NCBI RefSeq assembly: GCF_030530745.1
Contig: NZ_JAUMUI010000012.1
Coordinates: 1 to 64,000, forward strand
DNA: 64,000 bases
Direction: 5' to 3'
Source: Neisseria sp.
GTDB lineage: Bacteria > Pseudomonadota > Gammaproteobacteria > Burkholderiales > Neisseriaceae
Part shown: in pieces, positions 18,174-28,375 of the stretch
How the letters are laid out: each line of letters begins with the position of its first letter
Position numbering within the stretch: position 1 is the first letter of the stretch
The notes under the pieces: model-generated
Databases searched by the model: none
The model's input: the letters and a program-made list of their open reading frames with translations, nothing else
Told to the model about the DNA's origin: nothing
Position numbers and translations under genes: made by a program

Positions 18174-18722
18174 ATGATTTGGGAGCTGACCGCCACGGTT
18201 TTCGCAGGCTTGGGCGCCGCCGGCATCGTATTGGGTCTGCGTGCCCTGTTTAAAAAGCTACCGAAATGGCTGGTGCCTGCCGGCGCAGGCTTGGGTATGC
18301 TGCTGTTTCAGATATACAGCGAATACACATGGTACGGCCACACCCGCTCGCTTTTGCCGCAGGGTACGGTCGTGGTGGCCGAAATAGGCGAAACCGCCCC
18401 CTATAAACCTTGGAGCTACTACAAGCCGCAAATACTGCGGTTTGTTGCGGTAGATACTGATAAGCTGTCGGCAGTAAACGGCGATAAAAATACCGTGCAG
18501 GCCAACCTGTATTTTTTCGAACGGCGTATGAGCGCCCATACCTGGCCCGTGCTGGTCGACTGCCAAAAGCGCCTGCAGGCCGATATCCGCACAACCCGCA
18601 ACGGCATACTCGAGCCGGGGGAATGGGGCAAAACGGAATATACTGAAAAAATTGCCCGGGCCGTATGCGGTAAAACAGTTTCGGCAGGGGTGGCGCGGGG
18701 TTTTAAGATGCAGATTATTTAG
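18174..18722 (+). CDS. Membrane-anchored protein of unknown function upstream of lpxK
   Basis: A 182-residue protein with two hydrophobic stretches near the N-terminus (about residues 4-24 and 34-48), then a soluble part of about 130 residues with two cysteines. GAGGGGG-like purines precede the ATG. It is 73 bp upstream of lpxK in the same direction, so a link to envelope assembly is possible but unproven. No family recognised. Confidence 0.65.
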   Translation: MIWELTATVFAGLGAAGIVLGLRALFKKLPKWLVPAGAGLGMLLFQIYSEYTWYGHTRSLLPQGTVVVAEIGETAPYKPWSYYKPQILRFVAVDTDKLSAVNGDKNTVQANLYFFERRMSAHTWPVLVDCQKRLQADIRTTRNGILEPGEWGKTEYTEKIARAVCGKTVSAGVARGFKMQII

Positions 18723-18795
18723 AGAAACCGGCAAAATCATTTACCGCAGTAAGCGGCATATCTGTCTTTCAAATATGTTCAACAAGGCCGTCTGA

Positions 18796-19827
18796 ATGCC
18801 CAAACTCCATCAAATCATCGAACGCCACTGGCAGCAGCCCAATCCGGTTTTGAGCGTGCTGCTGTGGCCTTTGTCGCGCCTGTTTCAGACGGCCTCGGCC
18901 ATACGCAGGCGGTTATATTCGGCGGGCCGTCTGAAAAGCGAAAAACTGCCTGTGCCTGTGGCGGTGGTGGGTAACATTCACGCAGGAGGGGCGGGTAAAA
19001 CGCCGGTGGTGTCGGCGCTGGTAAAAGGTTTGCAGGCACGCGGCATCCGGGCGGGTATTATCAGCCGCGGCTACGGGCGCAAGGGCAGCGGCGTTTATGT
19101 GCTTCAGCCCGGCAGCACGGCGGCAGAGGCGGGCGACGAACCTTTGCTGCTCTACCGCCAAACCGGTGCACCCGTTGCGGTGTGCAGCAGCCGGGCGCAC
19201 GCGGGTAGGGCGCTGCTGGCGGCGCACCCCGATATTCAGCTGATTATTACCGACGACGGCCTGCAACATTATGCTTTGCGGCGCGATTTGGAAATCGTGG
19301 TGTTTCCCGCCGCCGATGTAAGCCGGCGCAGTTTGGATTTATTGCCCAACGGCGGCTTGCGCGAACCTTTGGCCCGCCTGCAAGCGGCGGATGCGGTGGT
19401 GTTGGGTGGTGGCACGGGCGGGGAAGAGGCGGCGCACCTGCATGAAAACATATTCCACAGCCGCCTGCAGGCCGGAAAAATCTACCGCTTCAACCAACCT
19501 GACGAATATTTGGATACAGGCCGTCTGAAACATCTGCGCGTGGCGGCGGTGGCAGGCATTGCCAGGCCCGAGCGTTTTTTCGACACCCTGCGCGGCTTGG
19601 GTATCGTATTGGCCGAAACGCGCGCGCTGCCCGATCATGCCGCTTTGTCTGCCGCAGATCTGCCGCAGGCGGATGTGGTGCTGGTTACCGAAAAAGATGC
19701 GGTAAAACTTTCAGACGGCCTGTGGGAAAACGTGTGGGTGCTGCCTGTTTGTGCGATAATCAAGCCGGATTTGGCGGCTTTTGTTGCAGGCCGTCTGAAT
19801 ATTGAACCGAAGGTTCAAGAACAGTAA
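18796..19827 (+). CDS. lpxK: Tetraacyldisaccharide 4'-kinase
   Basis: Inner-membrane-associated kinase that phosphorylates the 4' position of the lipid A disaccharide precursor, yielding lipid IVA. 343 residues. The N-terminal helix precedes the P-loop [14 protein letters not shown] near residue 61, and the [17 protein letters not shown] motif with catalytic Asp is near residue 155. Two DUS copies in the sense direction and others inverted lie inside the gene (encoding GRLK and KLSDGL). Followed by the Trm112-type gene and kdsB, both also in LPS-related context. Confidence 0.96.
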   Translation: MPKLHQIIERHWQQPNPVLSVLLWPLSRLFQTASAIRRRLYSAGRLKSEKLPVPVAVVGNIHAGGAGKTPVVSALVKGLQARGIRAGIISRGYGRKGSGVYVLQPGSTAAEAGDEPLLLYRQTGAPVAVCSSRAHAGRALLAAHPDIQLIITDDGLQHYALRRDLEIVVFPAADVSRRSLDLLPNGGLREPLARLQAADAVVLGGGTGGEEAAHLHENIFHSRLQAGKIYRFNQPDEYLDTGRLKHLRVAAVAGIARPERFFDTLRGLGIVLAETRALPDHAALSAADLPQADVVLVTEKDAVKLSDGLWENVWVLPVCAIIKPDLAAFVAGRLNIEPKVQEQ

Positions 19828-19933
19828 TATGAAAACCCGGTAACAGGTGTGATACAGGTGCCCGGGCAGGAAAACAGCACAGGATCCCACGGCTGTTTGC
19901 AGCGGCACCTGTAATTAACAGAAAGCCAACCCT

Positions 19934-20116
19934 ATGGAAAAGAAATTTTTAGACATTCTCGTATGCCCCGTATGCAAAGGCAGTTTGGAATACAAACAAG
20001 ACAGGCAGGAATTATGGTGCCGCCAAAGCAAACTTGCTTATCCGATTAAAGACGGCATCCCCTTTATGCTCGAAAACGAAGCCCGCGAACTGACCGAAGA
20101 AGAGCTGCACGCATGA
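19934..20116 (+). CDS. Trm112 family protein
   Basis: A 60-residue member of the Trm112/YcaR family, starting [20 protein letters not shown], with the CPVC zinc-ribbon-like motif and the terminal [12 protein letters not shown] block. In many bacteria it sits between lpxK and kdsB, as here. It overlaps kdsB by 4 bp (ATGA), so translation is coupled. Biochemical role in bacteria is uncertain; Trm112 activates methyltransferases in eukaryotes. Confidence 0.93.
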   Translation: MEKKFLDILVCPVCKGSLEYKQDRQELWCRQSKLAYPIKDGIPFMLENEARELTEEELHA

Positions 20117-20877
20117 GTGCGTTTACCGTTTTGATTCCCGCGCGGCTGTCGTCGTCGCGCCTGCCTGAAAAAGCGCTGGCCGACATCTGCGGCAAGCCCA
20201 TGGTGGTGCGTGTGGCGGAGCAGGCTGCCAAAAGCGCCGCCGAACGCGTGGTTGTGGCTACCGACCATGCCGACATTGAAGCCGCCTGCCAAGCGCACGG
20301 CATCGCCAGCGTGATGACCGCCGCCACCCACGAAAGCGGCACCACCCGTTTGGCAGAAGCCGCCGCCAAGCTCGGCCTGCCGCCGGATACCGTGGTGGTC
20401 AACGTGCAGGGCGACGAGCCGCTGATTAACCCGCAATTAATCGACCGCACCGCTGCACTGTTGGTGAAAAACCAAGTGCCGATGGCCACCGCCGCGCATC
20501 CTGTTCGCGATTTGGCCGAATTTCTCAACCCGAACTGCGTGAAAGTGGTGTTGAACGCCGCAGGAAACGCGTTATATTTCAGCCGAGCGCCGGTTCCCTA
20601 TCCGCGCGATGCGATGGCCGCTTCCCCGCAAGCCCTGCCCGCGGGTTTTTCCCCTTTGCGCCATATCGGCATTTATTCCTACCGCGCCGGCTTTTTGCAG
20701 CAATACGCCGGCTTGGCCGTGTCGCCGCACGAAACCGACGAATCGTTGGAGCAGCTGCGCGTGTTGTGGCACGGCTGTCCGATTGCGGTGGAAATCACCG
20801 AAACCGCGCCCGCCGCAGGGGTGGACACCGCCGAAGACTTGGCGCGCGTGCGCTCGGTGTTTCAAGAATATGCCTGA
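20113..20877 (+). CDS. kdsB: 3-deoxy-manno-octulosonate cytidylyltransferase
   Basis: Activates KDO as CMP-KDO for lipopolysaccharide inner-core synthesis in the cytosol. 254 residues with the nucleotide-binding N-terminus [37 protein letters not shown] near residue 96 and the C-terminal [15 protein letters not shown]. It starts inside the stop codon of the Trm112-type gene. Confidence 0.97.
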   Translation: MSAFTVLIPARLSSSRLPEKALADICGKPMVVRVAEQAAKSAAERVVVATDHADIEAACQAHGIASVMTAATHESGTTRLAEAAAKLGLPPDTVVVNVQGDEPLINPQLIDRTAALLVKNQVPMATAAHPVRDLAEFLNPNCVKVVLNAAGNALYFSRAPVPYPRDAMAASPQALPAGFSPLRHIGIYSYRAGFLQQYAGLAVSPHETDESLEQLRVLWHGCPIAVEITETAPAAGVDTAEDLARVRSVFQEYA

Positions 20878-21026
20878 TGCGCCCGGGGCTTGAAACCAAA
20901 CGGCAATAAACCGGAGCCGTTATAGAAAACGGTTTTAATTTTTACGCCGGGCTCGAGGGGCGTGCAAATGGTTCAAAAAACGATAAAGGTTTGAACGGTA
21001 TCAGGCCGTCTGAAAAGTTTTTAAAC

Positions 21027-21785
21027 ATGGAATTGACCCTTTGGCACTATCTGGCTGTTGCTGTTTTAGGTATTGCCGCAGGCATCATCAATATTTTGGC
21101 GGGCGGCGGTTCCAACCTGATCCTGCCTTTGCTGATGGCATTCGGTTTGCCGCCCGACATCGCCAACGGCAGCAACCGCGTCGGCGTATTTTTCCAATCT
21201 CTGGCCGGTATCCGCGGCTTCAGAAAAGCGGGCGCGCTGCCCACCCATGATTTGCGCGGGATTCTGCTGCCGACGGCAGCGGGCGGGCTGGCCGGCTCGG
21301 TGTCGGCTTCGGTGCTGCCCAATGAAATTTTGAAGCCGGCGCTGCTGGCCTGCATTCTCGGCGTGGCCACCTTAACCTTTCTCAAACCGCAATTGCTGCT
21401 GCCGCCCCAAGGCGCGCAAGAGAAGAAAGTGGCCGAAACGCGGGGAGCATCGGCTTTGCTGTTTGCCGCTGGTGTCTACGGCGGGTTTGCCCAAGCCAGC
21501 GTTGCGTTTTTGCTGCTGCCTGTTTTGGCCGGAGTACTGCACTACAACCTGCTGCGTGCCAATGCATTGAAGTTGGTGTGTACATTGGCGTTTACCGTGG
21601 TGGCGCTGGCGGTGTTTGTTGCCGGAGGGCAGGTTTGGTGGGATGTCGGCCTGGTGCTGGCGGCAGGCAGTGCCGCCGGTTCGGTGATAGGCGTAAAGGT
21701 TGCGCTGAAGCTCCCGCAAGAAACCTTGCGCAATATCCTGTTTGCGATGACGGTGGTGGCCGTGGCGGCGGCTTTTTTGAAATAG
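21027..21785 (+). CDS. TSUP-family permease (TauE/SafE type)
   Basis: A 252-residue membrane protein with about eight hydrophobic segments, including GIAAGIINILAGGGSNLILP in the first half and a repeat-like second half. This is the sulfite exporter TauE/SafE (TSUP, formerly DUF81) fold, whose members move sulfur- or carbon-containing anions. The start at 21027 (MELTLWHYLAV) follows a DUS; the longer frame would translate the DUS. The substrate is unknown, though cysI for sulfite reduction is 9 kb away. Confidence 0.85.
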   Translation: MELTLWHYLAVAVLGIAAGIINILAGGGSNLILPLLMAFGLPPDIANGSNRVGVFFQSLAGIRGFRKAGALPTHDLRGILLPTAAGGLAGSVSASVLPNEILKPALLACILGVATLTFLKPQLLLPPQGAQEKKVAETRGASALLFAAGVYGGFAQASVAFLLLPVLAGVLHYNLLRANALKLVCTLAFTVVALAVFVAGGQVWWDVGLVLAAGSAAGSVIGVKVALKLPQETLRNILFAMTVVAVAAAFLK

Positions 21786-21847
21786 TTTTTCAAAACCCGA
21801 CCTGATTTTTCGGCAAATATCCGGCACAAACGGCCATCTGAAAAATA

Positions 21848-23398
21848 ATGCTTATGAACCCAATTCTCGAAATCGACAACCTGAATGCGTTTTTCCCCGG
21901 CCGCCAAGTGCTGCACAACATCAATCTGGCGGTTCGCGAGGGGCGCAAGCTGGCGCTGGTGGGGGAAAGCGGCAGCGGCAAAACCGTGCTGGCGCAGGGC
22001 ATTATGCGGCTGAATCCTGCCGTGTCGTTAACAGGTCGTCTGAACTTCAACGGCGAAAACCTGCTTGATAGAAGCCCGCGCCAATTGCAGAAATTGCGCG
22101 GCAAAGAAATCGGCATGGTATTCCAAGAACCGATGACGGCGCTCAATCCGGTGATGCGCGTGGGCAGACAGATTGCCGAAGTGCTGTCGCTGCATCTGGG
22201 TTTGAACGCCAAACAGGCATGGGCGCGGGCGGTGGAGCTGCTGGCCGAAACGGGCATACAGCAGCCCGAAGAAAAAGCCTCTGCCTACCCGTTTCAGCTT
22301 TCGGGCGGGCAGCGCCAGCGGGCGATGATTGCCATGGCGGTGGCGGCCGGGCCGAAACTCTTGATTGCCGACGAGCCGACCACCGCGCTCGATGTGGCAG
22401 TGCAGGCGCAGATTCTTGATTTGCTCTCGCGCTTGCAGGCCGCCCATAACATGACTTTGGTTTACATCAGCCACGATTTGAACCTGGTGCGCCGCTTTGC
22501 CGACGATGTGGCGGTGATGCGCCACGGGCGGATTGTCGAACAGGGGGCGGCGGCGGAAGTGTTCGCCGACCCGCAGCACGAATACACCAAAATGCTGCTT
22601 AACGCAGGCGCGGTGCGGCAGGTTCAAACGCTGCCGGCCGGCGCGCCGACGGTGTTGGAAGCCGAAAACATCAGCGTGGCCGTTCCCGAGCGCGCGGGCT
22701 GGTTTAAAAAGCGGCAGAAAACCCTGCTCTCGCCGGTGTCGTTCGATTTGAAAGCGGGCGAAACGCTGGGCGTGATCGGCGAGAGCGGCAGCGGCAAAAC
22801 CACGCTGGCCAAAGCCGTGATGCACTTAATGGAAAGTACGGGCCGTCTGAAAATCAACGGCGAAATATGGAACAAGCAATCGCGCAAAGCCGTGCAGATG
22901 GTGTTTCAAGACCCGTTCGGTGCGTTCAACCCGCGCATGAACGTGTTTGAAATCGTTTCGGAAGCCTTAAGCGTGCATGCGCCCGATACGGACAACGCCG
23001 AAATGCGCCGCCGTGTGGTGGAAGTGTTGCAGCAGGTGGGCCTGCCCGACGATATTCTCGAACGCTACCCGCACGCGTTTTCCGGCGGGCAGCGGCAGCG
23101 GCTGGCGATTGCGCGCGCCATCATCGTGCGGCCGCAGGTGCTGGTGCTCGACGAGCCGACCAGCGCGCTTGATGTGCAGTGGCAGCAGCAGATTCTTGAA
23201 TTATTGGCCGGTTTGCAGCAGCGGCATGGTTTGAGCCTGATAATCATCAGCCATGATCTGGCTGTGATACGCGCCCTGTCGCACCGCGTGATGGTGCTCA
23301 AAGACGGGCAGGTGGTGGAGCAGGGTGTGCTGGAAGAAGTGTTTGCCAAACCCGATGCCGACTATACACAAAAACTATTGATACATGCAGGCTCTTGA
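21848..23398 (+). CDS. ABC transporter, two fused ATP-binding domains (peptide/nickel, YejF-like)
   Basis: 516 residues with two complete ATPase domains. Walker A motifs are [12 protein letters not shown] near residue 38 and [12 protein letters not shown] near 313. Signatures are [14 protein letters not shown] and [14 protein letters not shown], with Walker [13 protein letters not shown] and [12 protein letters not shown]. This is the layout of YejF and other tandem ATPases of oligopeptide or microcin C importers. No permease or binding-protein gene is adjacent, so its partners are encoded elsewhere. The start could be 21848 or 21854 (ATG CTT ATG); the Shine-Dalgarno is weak because a DUS lies just upstream. 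Confidence 0.9.
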   Translation: MLMNPILEIDNLNAFFPGRQVLHNINLAVREGRKLALVGESGSGKTVLAQGIMRLNPAVSLTGRLNFNGENLLDRSPRQLQKLRGKEIGMVFQEPMTALNPVMRVGRQIAEVLSLHLGLNAKQAWARAVELLAETGIQQPEEKASAYPFQLSGGQRQRAMIAMAVAAGPKLLIADEPTTALDVAVQAQILDLLSRLQAAHNMTLVYISHDLNLVRRFADDVAVMRHGRIVEQGAAAEVFADPQHEYTKMLLNAGAVRQVQTLPAGAPTVLEAENISVAVPERAGWFKKRQKTLLSPVSFDLKAGETLGVIGESGSGKTTLAKAVMHLMESTGRLKINGEIWNKQSRKAVQMVFQDPFGAFNPRMNVFEIVSEALSVHAPDTDNAEMRRRVVEVLQQVGLPDDILERYPHAFSGGQRQRLAIARAIIVRPQVLVLDEPTSALDVQWQQQILELLAGLQQRHGLSLIIISHDLAVIRALSHRVMVLKDGQVVEQGVLEEVFAKPDADYTQKLLIHAGS

Positions 23399-23477
23399 AA
23401 TTTTGCCGTTCAGGCCATATGCTACGCCACATTAACCAACCGTATGAACCTTCATTCACCGCAAAGAGGAACACATT

Positions 23478-23807
23478 ATGAGCAGCAACTTAATCGTACA
23501 CGCTACCGACGCGAGCTTTGAGCAAGACGTATTGAAATCCGACGTGCCCGTATTGCTGGACTTTTGGGCACCGTGGTGCGGCCCCTGCAAAATGATTGCA
23601 CCGATTCTCGACGAAGTGGCCGCCGAATTTGAAGGCCGTCTGAAAGTGGTGAAAATCAACATTGATGAAAACGAGCAAACCCCGTCGCAATTCGGCGTGC
23701 GCGGCATTCCCACGCTGATGGTGTTTAAAAACGGCCAAAACGTCGCCACCAAAGTGGGTGCGCTGGCCAAAGGCCAATTGGTTGCGTTTGTGAACGCCTC
23801 GATTTAA
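23478..23807 (+). CDS. trxA: Thioredoxin
   Basis: A 109-residue cytosolic thioredoxin with the active site [15 protein letters not shown] near residue 30 and the cis-proline motif [11 protein letters not shown] near 75. Standard length and a clear AAAGAGGAA ribosome-binding site. It reduces protein disulfides and supports ribonucleotide reductase and other reductases. Followed by a hairpin terminator. Confidence 0.97.
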   Translation: MSSNLIVHATDASFEQDVLKSDVPVLLDFWAPWCGPCKMIAPILDEVAAEFEGRLKVVKINIDENEQTPSQFGVRGIPTLMVFKNGQNVATKVGALAKGQLVAFVNASI

Positions 23808-23841
23808 AGCGGTTTAAACGTTTTTAAATTTGTTTTTGATA

Positions 23842-23873
23842 AAGGGCCGTCTGAAATATTTCAGGCGGCCTTT
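23842..23873. terminator. DUS-like hairpin after trxA
   Basis: aaagggccgtctgaaat and atttcaggcggccttt form a nearly perfect stem 35 bp after the trxA stop, with T residues after it. One arm has a C for the usual A of the DUS. Confidence 0.7.
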
Positions 23874-23931
23874 GTCTTATGGCCAATCAGCTTAAGAAAG
23901 GCTGCATGTCATGAGGCCTTTGCAAAGATCC

Positions 23932-23960
23932 CGTCATACTCGGGCTTGACCCGAGTATCT
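23932..23960. repeat. Single arm of the catactcgggcttgaccc repeat
   Basis: cgtcatactcgggcttgacc followed by cgagtatct matches the left arm of the element at 7328. It lies between trxA and comA and is directly preceded by a fragment resembling the IS1106-type end (ctttgcaaag). Confidence 0.55.
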
Positions 23961-24035
23961 TTTTCAGACGGCCGGTTGCCGATAACCCATACGGTCCATA
24001 TAATACCTTTATTTATTATCTTATATGAAATAATT

Positions 24036-26264
24036 ATGCCGAAACCGTGGCTGCCGTTGTGGGCGGCGGGCGTTGCCGCTTCGTTCGCCCTGCCTGCCGT
24101 ACCGTCGTGGACGGTATTGGCAGCGGCATGGTTGTGCCTGCTGGCGCTGGCTTGGCGGTTTCGGGCGGCGGCGTGGCTGCTGCTGTGCTTGAGCGGTGCT
24201 TTATACGGCATCTGGCGCACACAGTCTGCGCTTGATAAGCAATGGCCGCTGGTTCAGACGGCACCGGTACCCTTAACAATCGAAGTGGCGGATTTGCCGC
24301 AGCGCGACGAGAAACGGGTGCGTTTTACGGCAAAAGCGGTGGACGGCGGCGGACGGCATTACCGCCTGCAGCTGTCCGACTACCGGTTGCGCGACTGGCC
24401 GGCAGGCAGCCGCTGGCAGGTTCAGGCGCGGGTGCGGCCGCCGGTAGGCGAGGTAAACCGAACCGGCTTCAACCGCGAGGCGTGGGCGTTGGGCAGCGGC
24501 ATCGGCGGCGTGGGCACGATCGGCAAAGAGCGGCAGGCATTAACGGGCGGTGGGCCACCGTTGCTGCTGCGGTGGCGGGAACATGTCAGCCGCCGCTGGC
24601 AGAACACAAATACGCACGGGCATGATTTTTCAGACGGCCTCGGCCTGATGCGGGCTTTGAGCATAGGCGAGCAGTCGGCTTTGAGCGGACAAGCGTGGCA
24701 GTCGTTCCGGCCGTTGGGTTTGAACCATTTGGTGAGCATTTCAGGCCTGCATGTGGGCATGGTGGCGGTGTTGGCGGGCTGGCTGATGAAATACGGGTTG
24801 CGCGTGTTGCCGTTTGTGCCGAAAACGCCGCGCCTCTGGGTACTGGTTGCGGGGTTGTCGGCTGCTGTGTTTTATGCGGGTTTGGCGGGGTTCTCGGTGC
24901 CGACCCGGCGCAGCGTGCTGATGCTGCTGGCGCTGGCGTGGGCGTGGTGGCGGGGCAGCGGCGCGTCGGTTTGGGCAGGCTGGTGGCAGGCGTTGGCGTT
25001 GGTGTTGCTGTTCGACCCGGCTGCGGTTTTGAGTGCGGGGTTTTGGCTGTCGTTCGGTTTGGTGGGGGCATTGTTGTGGGTTTCGGCAGGCCGTCTGAAC
25101 GAACGCGGCCTGCGGGTGGCGGTGCGCGCGCAATGGGCGGTAACGGTGGTGTCGGTGGTGGCATTGGGCAGTCTGTTCGCTTCGCTGCCGCTGTTGAGCC
25201 CGTTGGTAAACGCGGCGGCGGTTCCGTGGTTTTCGTGGGTGCTGGTGCCGCTGGCGCTGGCCGCTTCGCTGCTGCCGTTTGCCCCTTTGCAGTGGCTGGC
25301 GGCTGCGGCGGGCGAATATACGCTGCGGCTGGTGCAATGGGTGGCACAAAACGCTCCCGAATATGCCGTGGCGGCCTCCCCGCCGCTGTTGCTGCCGCTG
25401 GCGGCGGTGGCGGCGCTAATCGTGCTGCTGCCGCGCGGTTCGGGCTGGAAGCCGCTGGCGTGGCTGGTGTTGGCGGGTTTTGTGTTTTACCGCCCGAATG
25501 TGCCGCAGCAAGGGCGCCTGAACGTTACCGTGTGGGATGCGGGGCAGGGTTTGTCGGTTTGGATGCAAACCCGCAACCACAATCTGCTGTTTGACACCGG
25601 CACCGAAACGGCGGCGGCCGCGCAGATTCTGCCCAACTTGAATGCCGCGGGAGTCCGCCGTTTGGACATGCTGGTGCTGTCGCACCACGATGCCGATCAC
25701 GACGGCGGTTTTACGGTATTGGCACGCGCTGAAAAACCGCGTGAAATTTTGGCGGGTCAGCCGCAGTTCTACCCGCAGGCTGTGCTTTGCCGGGAAAAGC
25801 AATGGCAGTGGGACGGTGTGCACTTTGAGTTTTTGAGGCCGTCTGAAAATGAAACGGCGCAGGATAACGACCAAAGCTGTGTTTTGCGTGTGGTGGCGGG
25901 CGGACAGGCTCTTCTGATAACGGGCGATTTGGGGCGGCGCGGCGAATTGGAGCTGGTGGAAAAATACGGATCCGGCCTATACAGCCAAGTGCTGGTGCTG
26001 GGGCATCACGGCAGCAATTCTTCATCGGCGGGCGCGTTTCTCAATGCCGTCTCGCCGCAATATGCCGTTGCTTCAAGCGGTTTTGCCAATGCCTACAGGC
26101 ATCCCGCCGCCGCCGTGCAAAACCGTGTGAGGGCACACGGTGCAGAATTGCTGCGGACGGATTTGTCGGGGGCGCTGGTATTTGAATTGGGCGGCGGGGG
26201 TGGTGTGTTTAAAGGCCGTCTGAAAGAGGGAGGGCCTTATTGGCAGAAAAAGCCTTTTGAATGA
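24036..26264 (+). CDS. comA: Competence DNA-translocation protein ComA (ComEC/Rec2 family)
   Basis: Inner-membrane channel that carries single-stranded DNA into the cytosol during natural transformation. 742 residues. The N-terminus has several membrane helices and a soluble DUF4131-type domain, then the competence core with LGLNHLVSISGLHVGMVAVLAG (quoted in part) and more helices. The C-terminus is a metallo-beta-lactamase fold with LSHHDADHDGGF near residue 552 and VLGHHGSNSSS near 656. The ATG at 24036 (MPKPWLPLW) is chosen over an upstream in-frame codon lying inside a repeat. It fits the organism's abundant uptake sequences. Confidence 0.95.
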   Translation: MPKPWLPLWAAGVAASFALPAVPSWTVLAAAWLCLLALAWRFRAAAWLLLCLSGALYGIWRTQSALDKQWPLVQTAPVPLTIEVADLPQRDEKRVRFTAKAVDGGGRHYRLQLSDYRLRDWPAGSRWQVQARVRPPVGEVNRTGFNREAWALGSGIGGVGTIGKERQALTGGGPPLLLRWREHVSRRWQNTNTHGHDFSDGLGLMRALSIGEQSALSGQAWQSFRPLGLNHLVSISGLHVGMVAVLAGWLMKYGLRVLPFVPKTPRLWVLVAGLSAAVFYAGLAGFSVPTRRSVLMLLALAWAWWRGSGASVWAGWWQALALVLLFDPAAVLSAGFWLSFGLVGALLWVSAGRLNERGLRVAVRAQWAVTVVSVVALGSLFASLPLLSPLVNAAAVPWFSWVLVPLALAASLLPFAPLQWLAAAAGEYTLRLVQWVAQNAPEYAVAASPPLLLPLAAVAALIVLLPRGSGWKPLAWLVLAGFVFYRPNVPQQGRLNVTVWDAGQGLSVWMQTRNHNLLFDTGTETAAAAQILPNLNAAGVRRLDMLVLSHHDADHDGGFTVLARAEKPREILAGQPQFYPQAVLCREKQWQWDGVHFEFLRPSENETAQDNDQSCVLRVVAGGQALLITGDLGRRGELELVEKYGSGLYSQVLVLGHHGSNSSSAGAFLNAVSPQYAVASSGFANAYRHPAAAVQNRVRAHGAELLRTDLSGALVFELGGGGGVFKGRLKEGGPYWQKKPFE

Positions 26265-26291
26265 GGCGGCCCGGCTGTGTTTTTTACGGCC

Positions 26292-28061
26292 TCAGCCGCA
26301 GGCCGCTTCACCCACAAACATATGGCGGTTGTGGAACACGGCCAGCGTGCTGCGGTGGCCGATGCTGATAATCATGCTTTCAGGCAGGCGTTTGCGGATA
26401 AGGGTGTAAAGTGCCGCTTCGGTCGGTTCGTCGAGCGCGGCAGTGGCTTCATCGAGCAGTATCAGTTTCGGGCATGCCAGCAGAATGCGCACGAAAGCCA
26501 CGCGTTGCAGTTCCCCCGGTGAAAGTTTGTGCTGCCAGTCGTCTTCCTGATCAAGTTTTTCAAGCAGATGTTCCAAACGGCATTCCCGCATGGCGGTTTC
26601 CAGCCCGGGGTGGTGCGGATCAATATCGGGGTAGCACACGGCTTGGCGCAGGCTGCCCTGCGGGGTGTAGGGGCGTTGCGGCACAAACATGGTCTGCCCG
26701 TGGGGAGGGCTTTGGATGCGGCCGCTGCTGCCAAACGGCCACAAACCCGCCAAAGTGCGCAGCAGCGAGGTTTTGCCGCAGCCGCTGGGGCCTTGTATCA
26801 AAAGCGCGTCTCCGCTTCTGATGCTTACGTTTAAATTGCCCAGCAGCACGCTGCCGTTGTGGCGGAAGAGCGTTACATTTTCGAGCGAGAGGCCGTCTGA
26901 AACCTCGTTAATCTGCGGCGTGCCGGTTTGTTTGATTTGGTTGGCGCTGGTGAGAAAATCGCTCAAACGCTCCAAACGGGCGCGGTAGGCGGTAAATTTT
27001 TCGTAGAAGTTGCGGAAAAACGATAAAGCGCGTTGCAGGCGGTTAAACGCCTGCACGGTTTGGTGCATATCGCCGATTTTAATCTGCCCGGCGAAAAAGC
27101 GCGGAGCCTGCAGCATCAGCGGCAAAAGCTGCACGCCTTGTGTAAGCAGGTCGTTGAAACCGTTCAAGGTAACGCTTTGGCGGGCGATTTTCCAGCGGTT
27201 GCGGATAATGGCGGCAAAACGTTCGCCAAGCTGCTGCCGTTCGCGCCATTCGCCGTTGTAAAACGCCACGCTCTCGGCGTGGTCGCGCACGCGGACCAGC
27301 GAATAGCGGTAGTCGCCGTTGAGTTTTTCGTTGTCGTAGTTGTGGCGGATAAGCGGTTTGCCTATCCACATTGCCGCCACGGTGGAAAGCAGCACGAACA
27401 CAAACACGAAAAACACCATGCCGCGCGGGATTTCAAAACCGAACAGGCTCAAAATGCCCGACAGCCCCCACAAAACGATGGTAAATTCAATCGCCGAAAT
27501 CACCGAATTGAGCATGCCGCGGATAAATTCGATGGTGGAAGCGATAAATTCCTGCGCATCCTGCTGGATACGCTGGTCGATATTGTCGGGCGCGTGGCGG
27601 CGCATTTGCAGGCGGTAATAGTTTTTATCGGCCAGCCAGCGTTCTGTGAGCACGGCGTTTAATTTTTCCGACCACTTAATCGCCAGTGCCTGATCGAGAA
27701 AATCGTTCACGATGCCGTTGAACGTGCGCATCAGCACCACGCCCGCGTTAATCAGCGCAAAAAACCAAAACGCCTGTGCTTTCGCATCTTGCAGGGCGCT
27801 GTATAGGCCGTTGTAGAAAAAGGTGTTTAAAACGTTCAGGCGGATTTCGGTGAGCAGCAGCAATACCATCAGCGTAACCGTCAGTGCAGTTTTGGCGCCG
27901 CTTTTTTTATCGATGCAGGGGCGCAGGATATACCAAAACTGTTTGCCGAAACGGGTTTTGCCCGTCAGAAAAACAATCAGCACCAAAGAGGCCATCACGC
28001 CGCCGAAGGTTTGCAGCAGCCACATCGGGCTGCCGTTGAGTTCGATCTGCCATTTTTCCAT
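26292..28061 (-). CDS. SbmA/BacA-like ABC transporter with fused ATPase
   Basis: 589 residues: an N-terminal membrane domain of about six helices in the SbmA/BacA (ABC_membrane_2) style, with NVLNTFFYNGLYSALQ and NIDQRIQQDAQEF, fused to an ATPase with IQGPSGCGKTSLLRTLAGLW near residue 405, LSPGELQRVAFVRILL and a LILLDEATAALD Walker B. This matches the YddA/BacA-related full-length group. Substrates of relatives include peptides, vitamin B12 and very long fatty acids; the substrate here is unknown. The start at 28061 (MEKWQIELNG) is preferred, because the longer frame begins inside a DUS. Confidence 0.88.
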   Translation of the reverse strand: MEKWQIELNGSPMWLLQTFGGVMASLVLIVFLTGKTRFGKQFWYILRPCIDKKSGAKTALTVTLMVLLLLTEIRLNVLNTFFYNGLYSALQDAKAQAFWFFALINAGVVLMRTFNGIVNDFLDQALAIKWSEKLNAVLTERWLADKNYYRLQMRRHAPDNIDQRIQQDAQEFIASTIEFIRGMLNSVISAIEFTIVLWGLSGILSLFGFEIPRGMVFFVFVFVLLSTVAAMWIGKPLIRHNYDNEKLNGDYRYSLVRVRDHAESVAFYNGEWRERQQLGERFAAIIRNRWKIARQSVTLNGFNDLLTQGVQLLPLMLQAPRFFAGQIKIGDMHQTVQAFNRLQRALSFFRNFYEKFTAYRARLERLSDFLTSANQIKQTGTPQINEVSDGLSLENVTLFRHNGSVLLGNLNVSIRSGDALLIQGPSGCGKTSLLRTLAGLWPFGSSGRIQSPPHGQTMFVPQRPYTPQGSLRQAVCYPDIDPHHPGLETAMRECRLEHLLEKLDQEDDWQHKLSPGELQRVAFVRILLACPKLILLDEATAALDEPTEAALYTLIRKRLPESMIISIGHRSTLAVFHNRHMFVGEAACG

Positions 28062-28079
28062 GTTTTGAATTGCACCGTG

Positions 28080-28114
28080 AAAGGCCGTCTGAAACATTTT
28101 TCAGACGGCCTTTT
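28080..28114. terminator. Inverted DUS pair
   Basis: aaaggccgtctgaaa and tttcagacggcctttt are separated by a short AT loop. It lies just upstream of the leftward ABC gene and upstream of the rightward receptor gene, so it is not at the end of a nearby gene on either strand and may act mainly as an uptake site. Confidence 0.5.
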
Positions 28115-28254
28115 ACAGCCGGTAAACATTTTCCGCAATATAACGGTAGTTCAGGGCGGAAGTTATCGGCCATATGGGTTAAAAAGTAAGCAACGTTAAT
28201 ATAAATACGGATATTTGTTAAGTAAAAACAACAAATTGAAAGTTTTTACAAAAC

Positions 28255-28330
28255 CGTTTTCCAGTATTACGAAAGATTTCGAATTATAATACGCCAAATC
28301 AATACGAGTGAAGATAATTCTCAAAATTGG
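28255..28330 (+). promoter_or_regulatory. Candidate promoter and Fur-like site for the TonB receptor
   Basis: TATAAT at 28285-28290 is a consensus -10. About 20 bp downstream, gaagataattctcaaaatt (28311-28329) partly resembles a Fur box (GATAATGATTATC type). Iron-repressed expression would fit a siderophore receptor, but the match is incomplete and no confident -35 is visible. Confidence 0.4.
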
Positions 28331-28375
28331 TTTTTTCCCCTATTTCACTTTATCTAATTTAAGCAGAATACATTT

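Noticed and set aside
24586-25594. Large open frames on both strands within comA
   Set aside because: These are shadows caused by the very GC-rich, repetitive codon use of the comA membrane domain.
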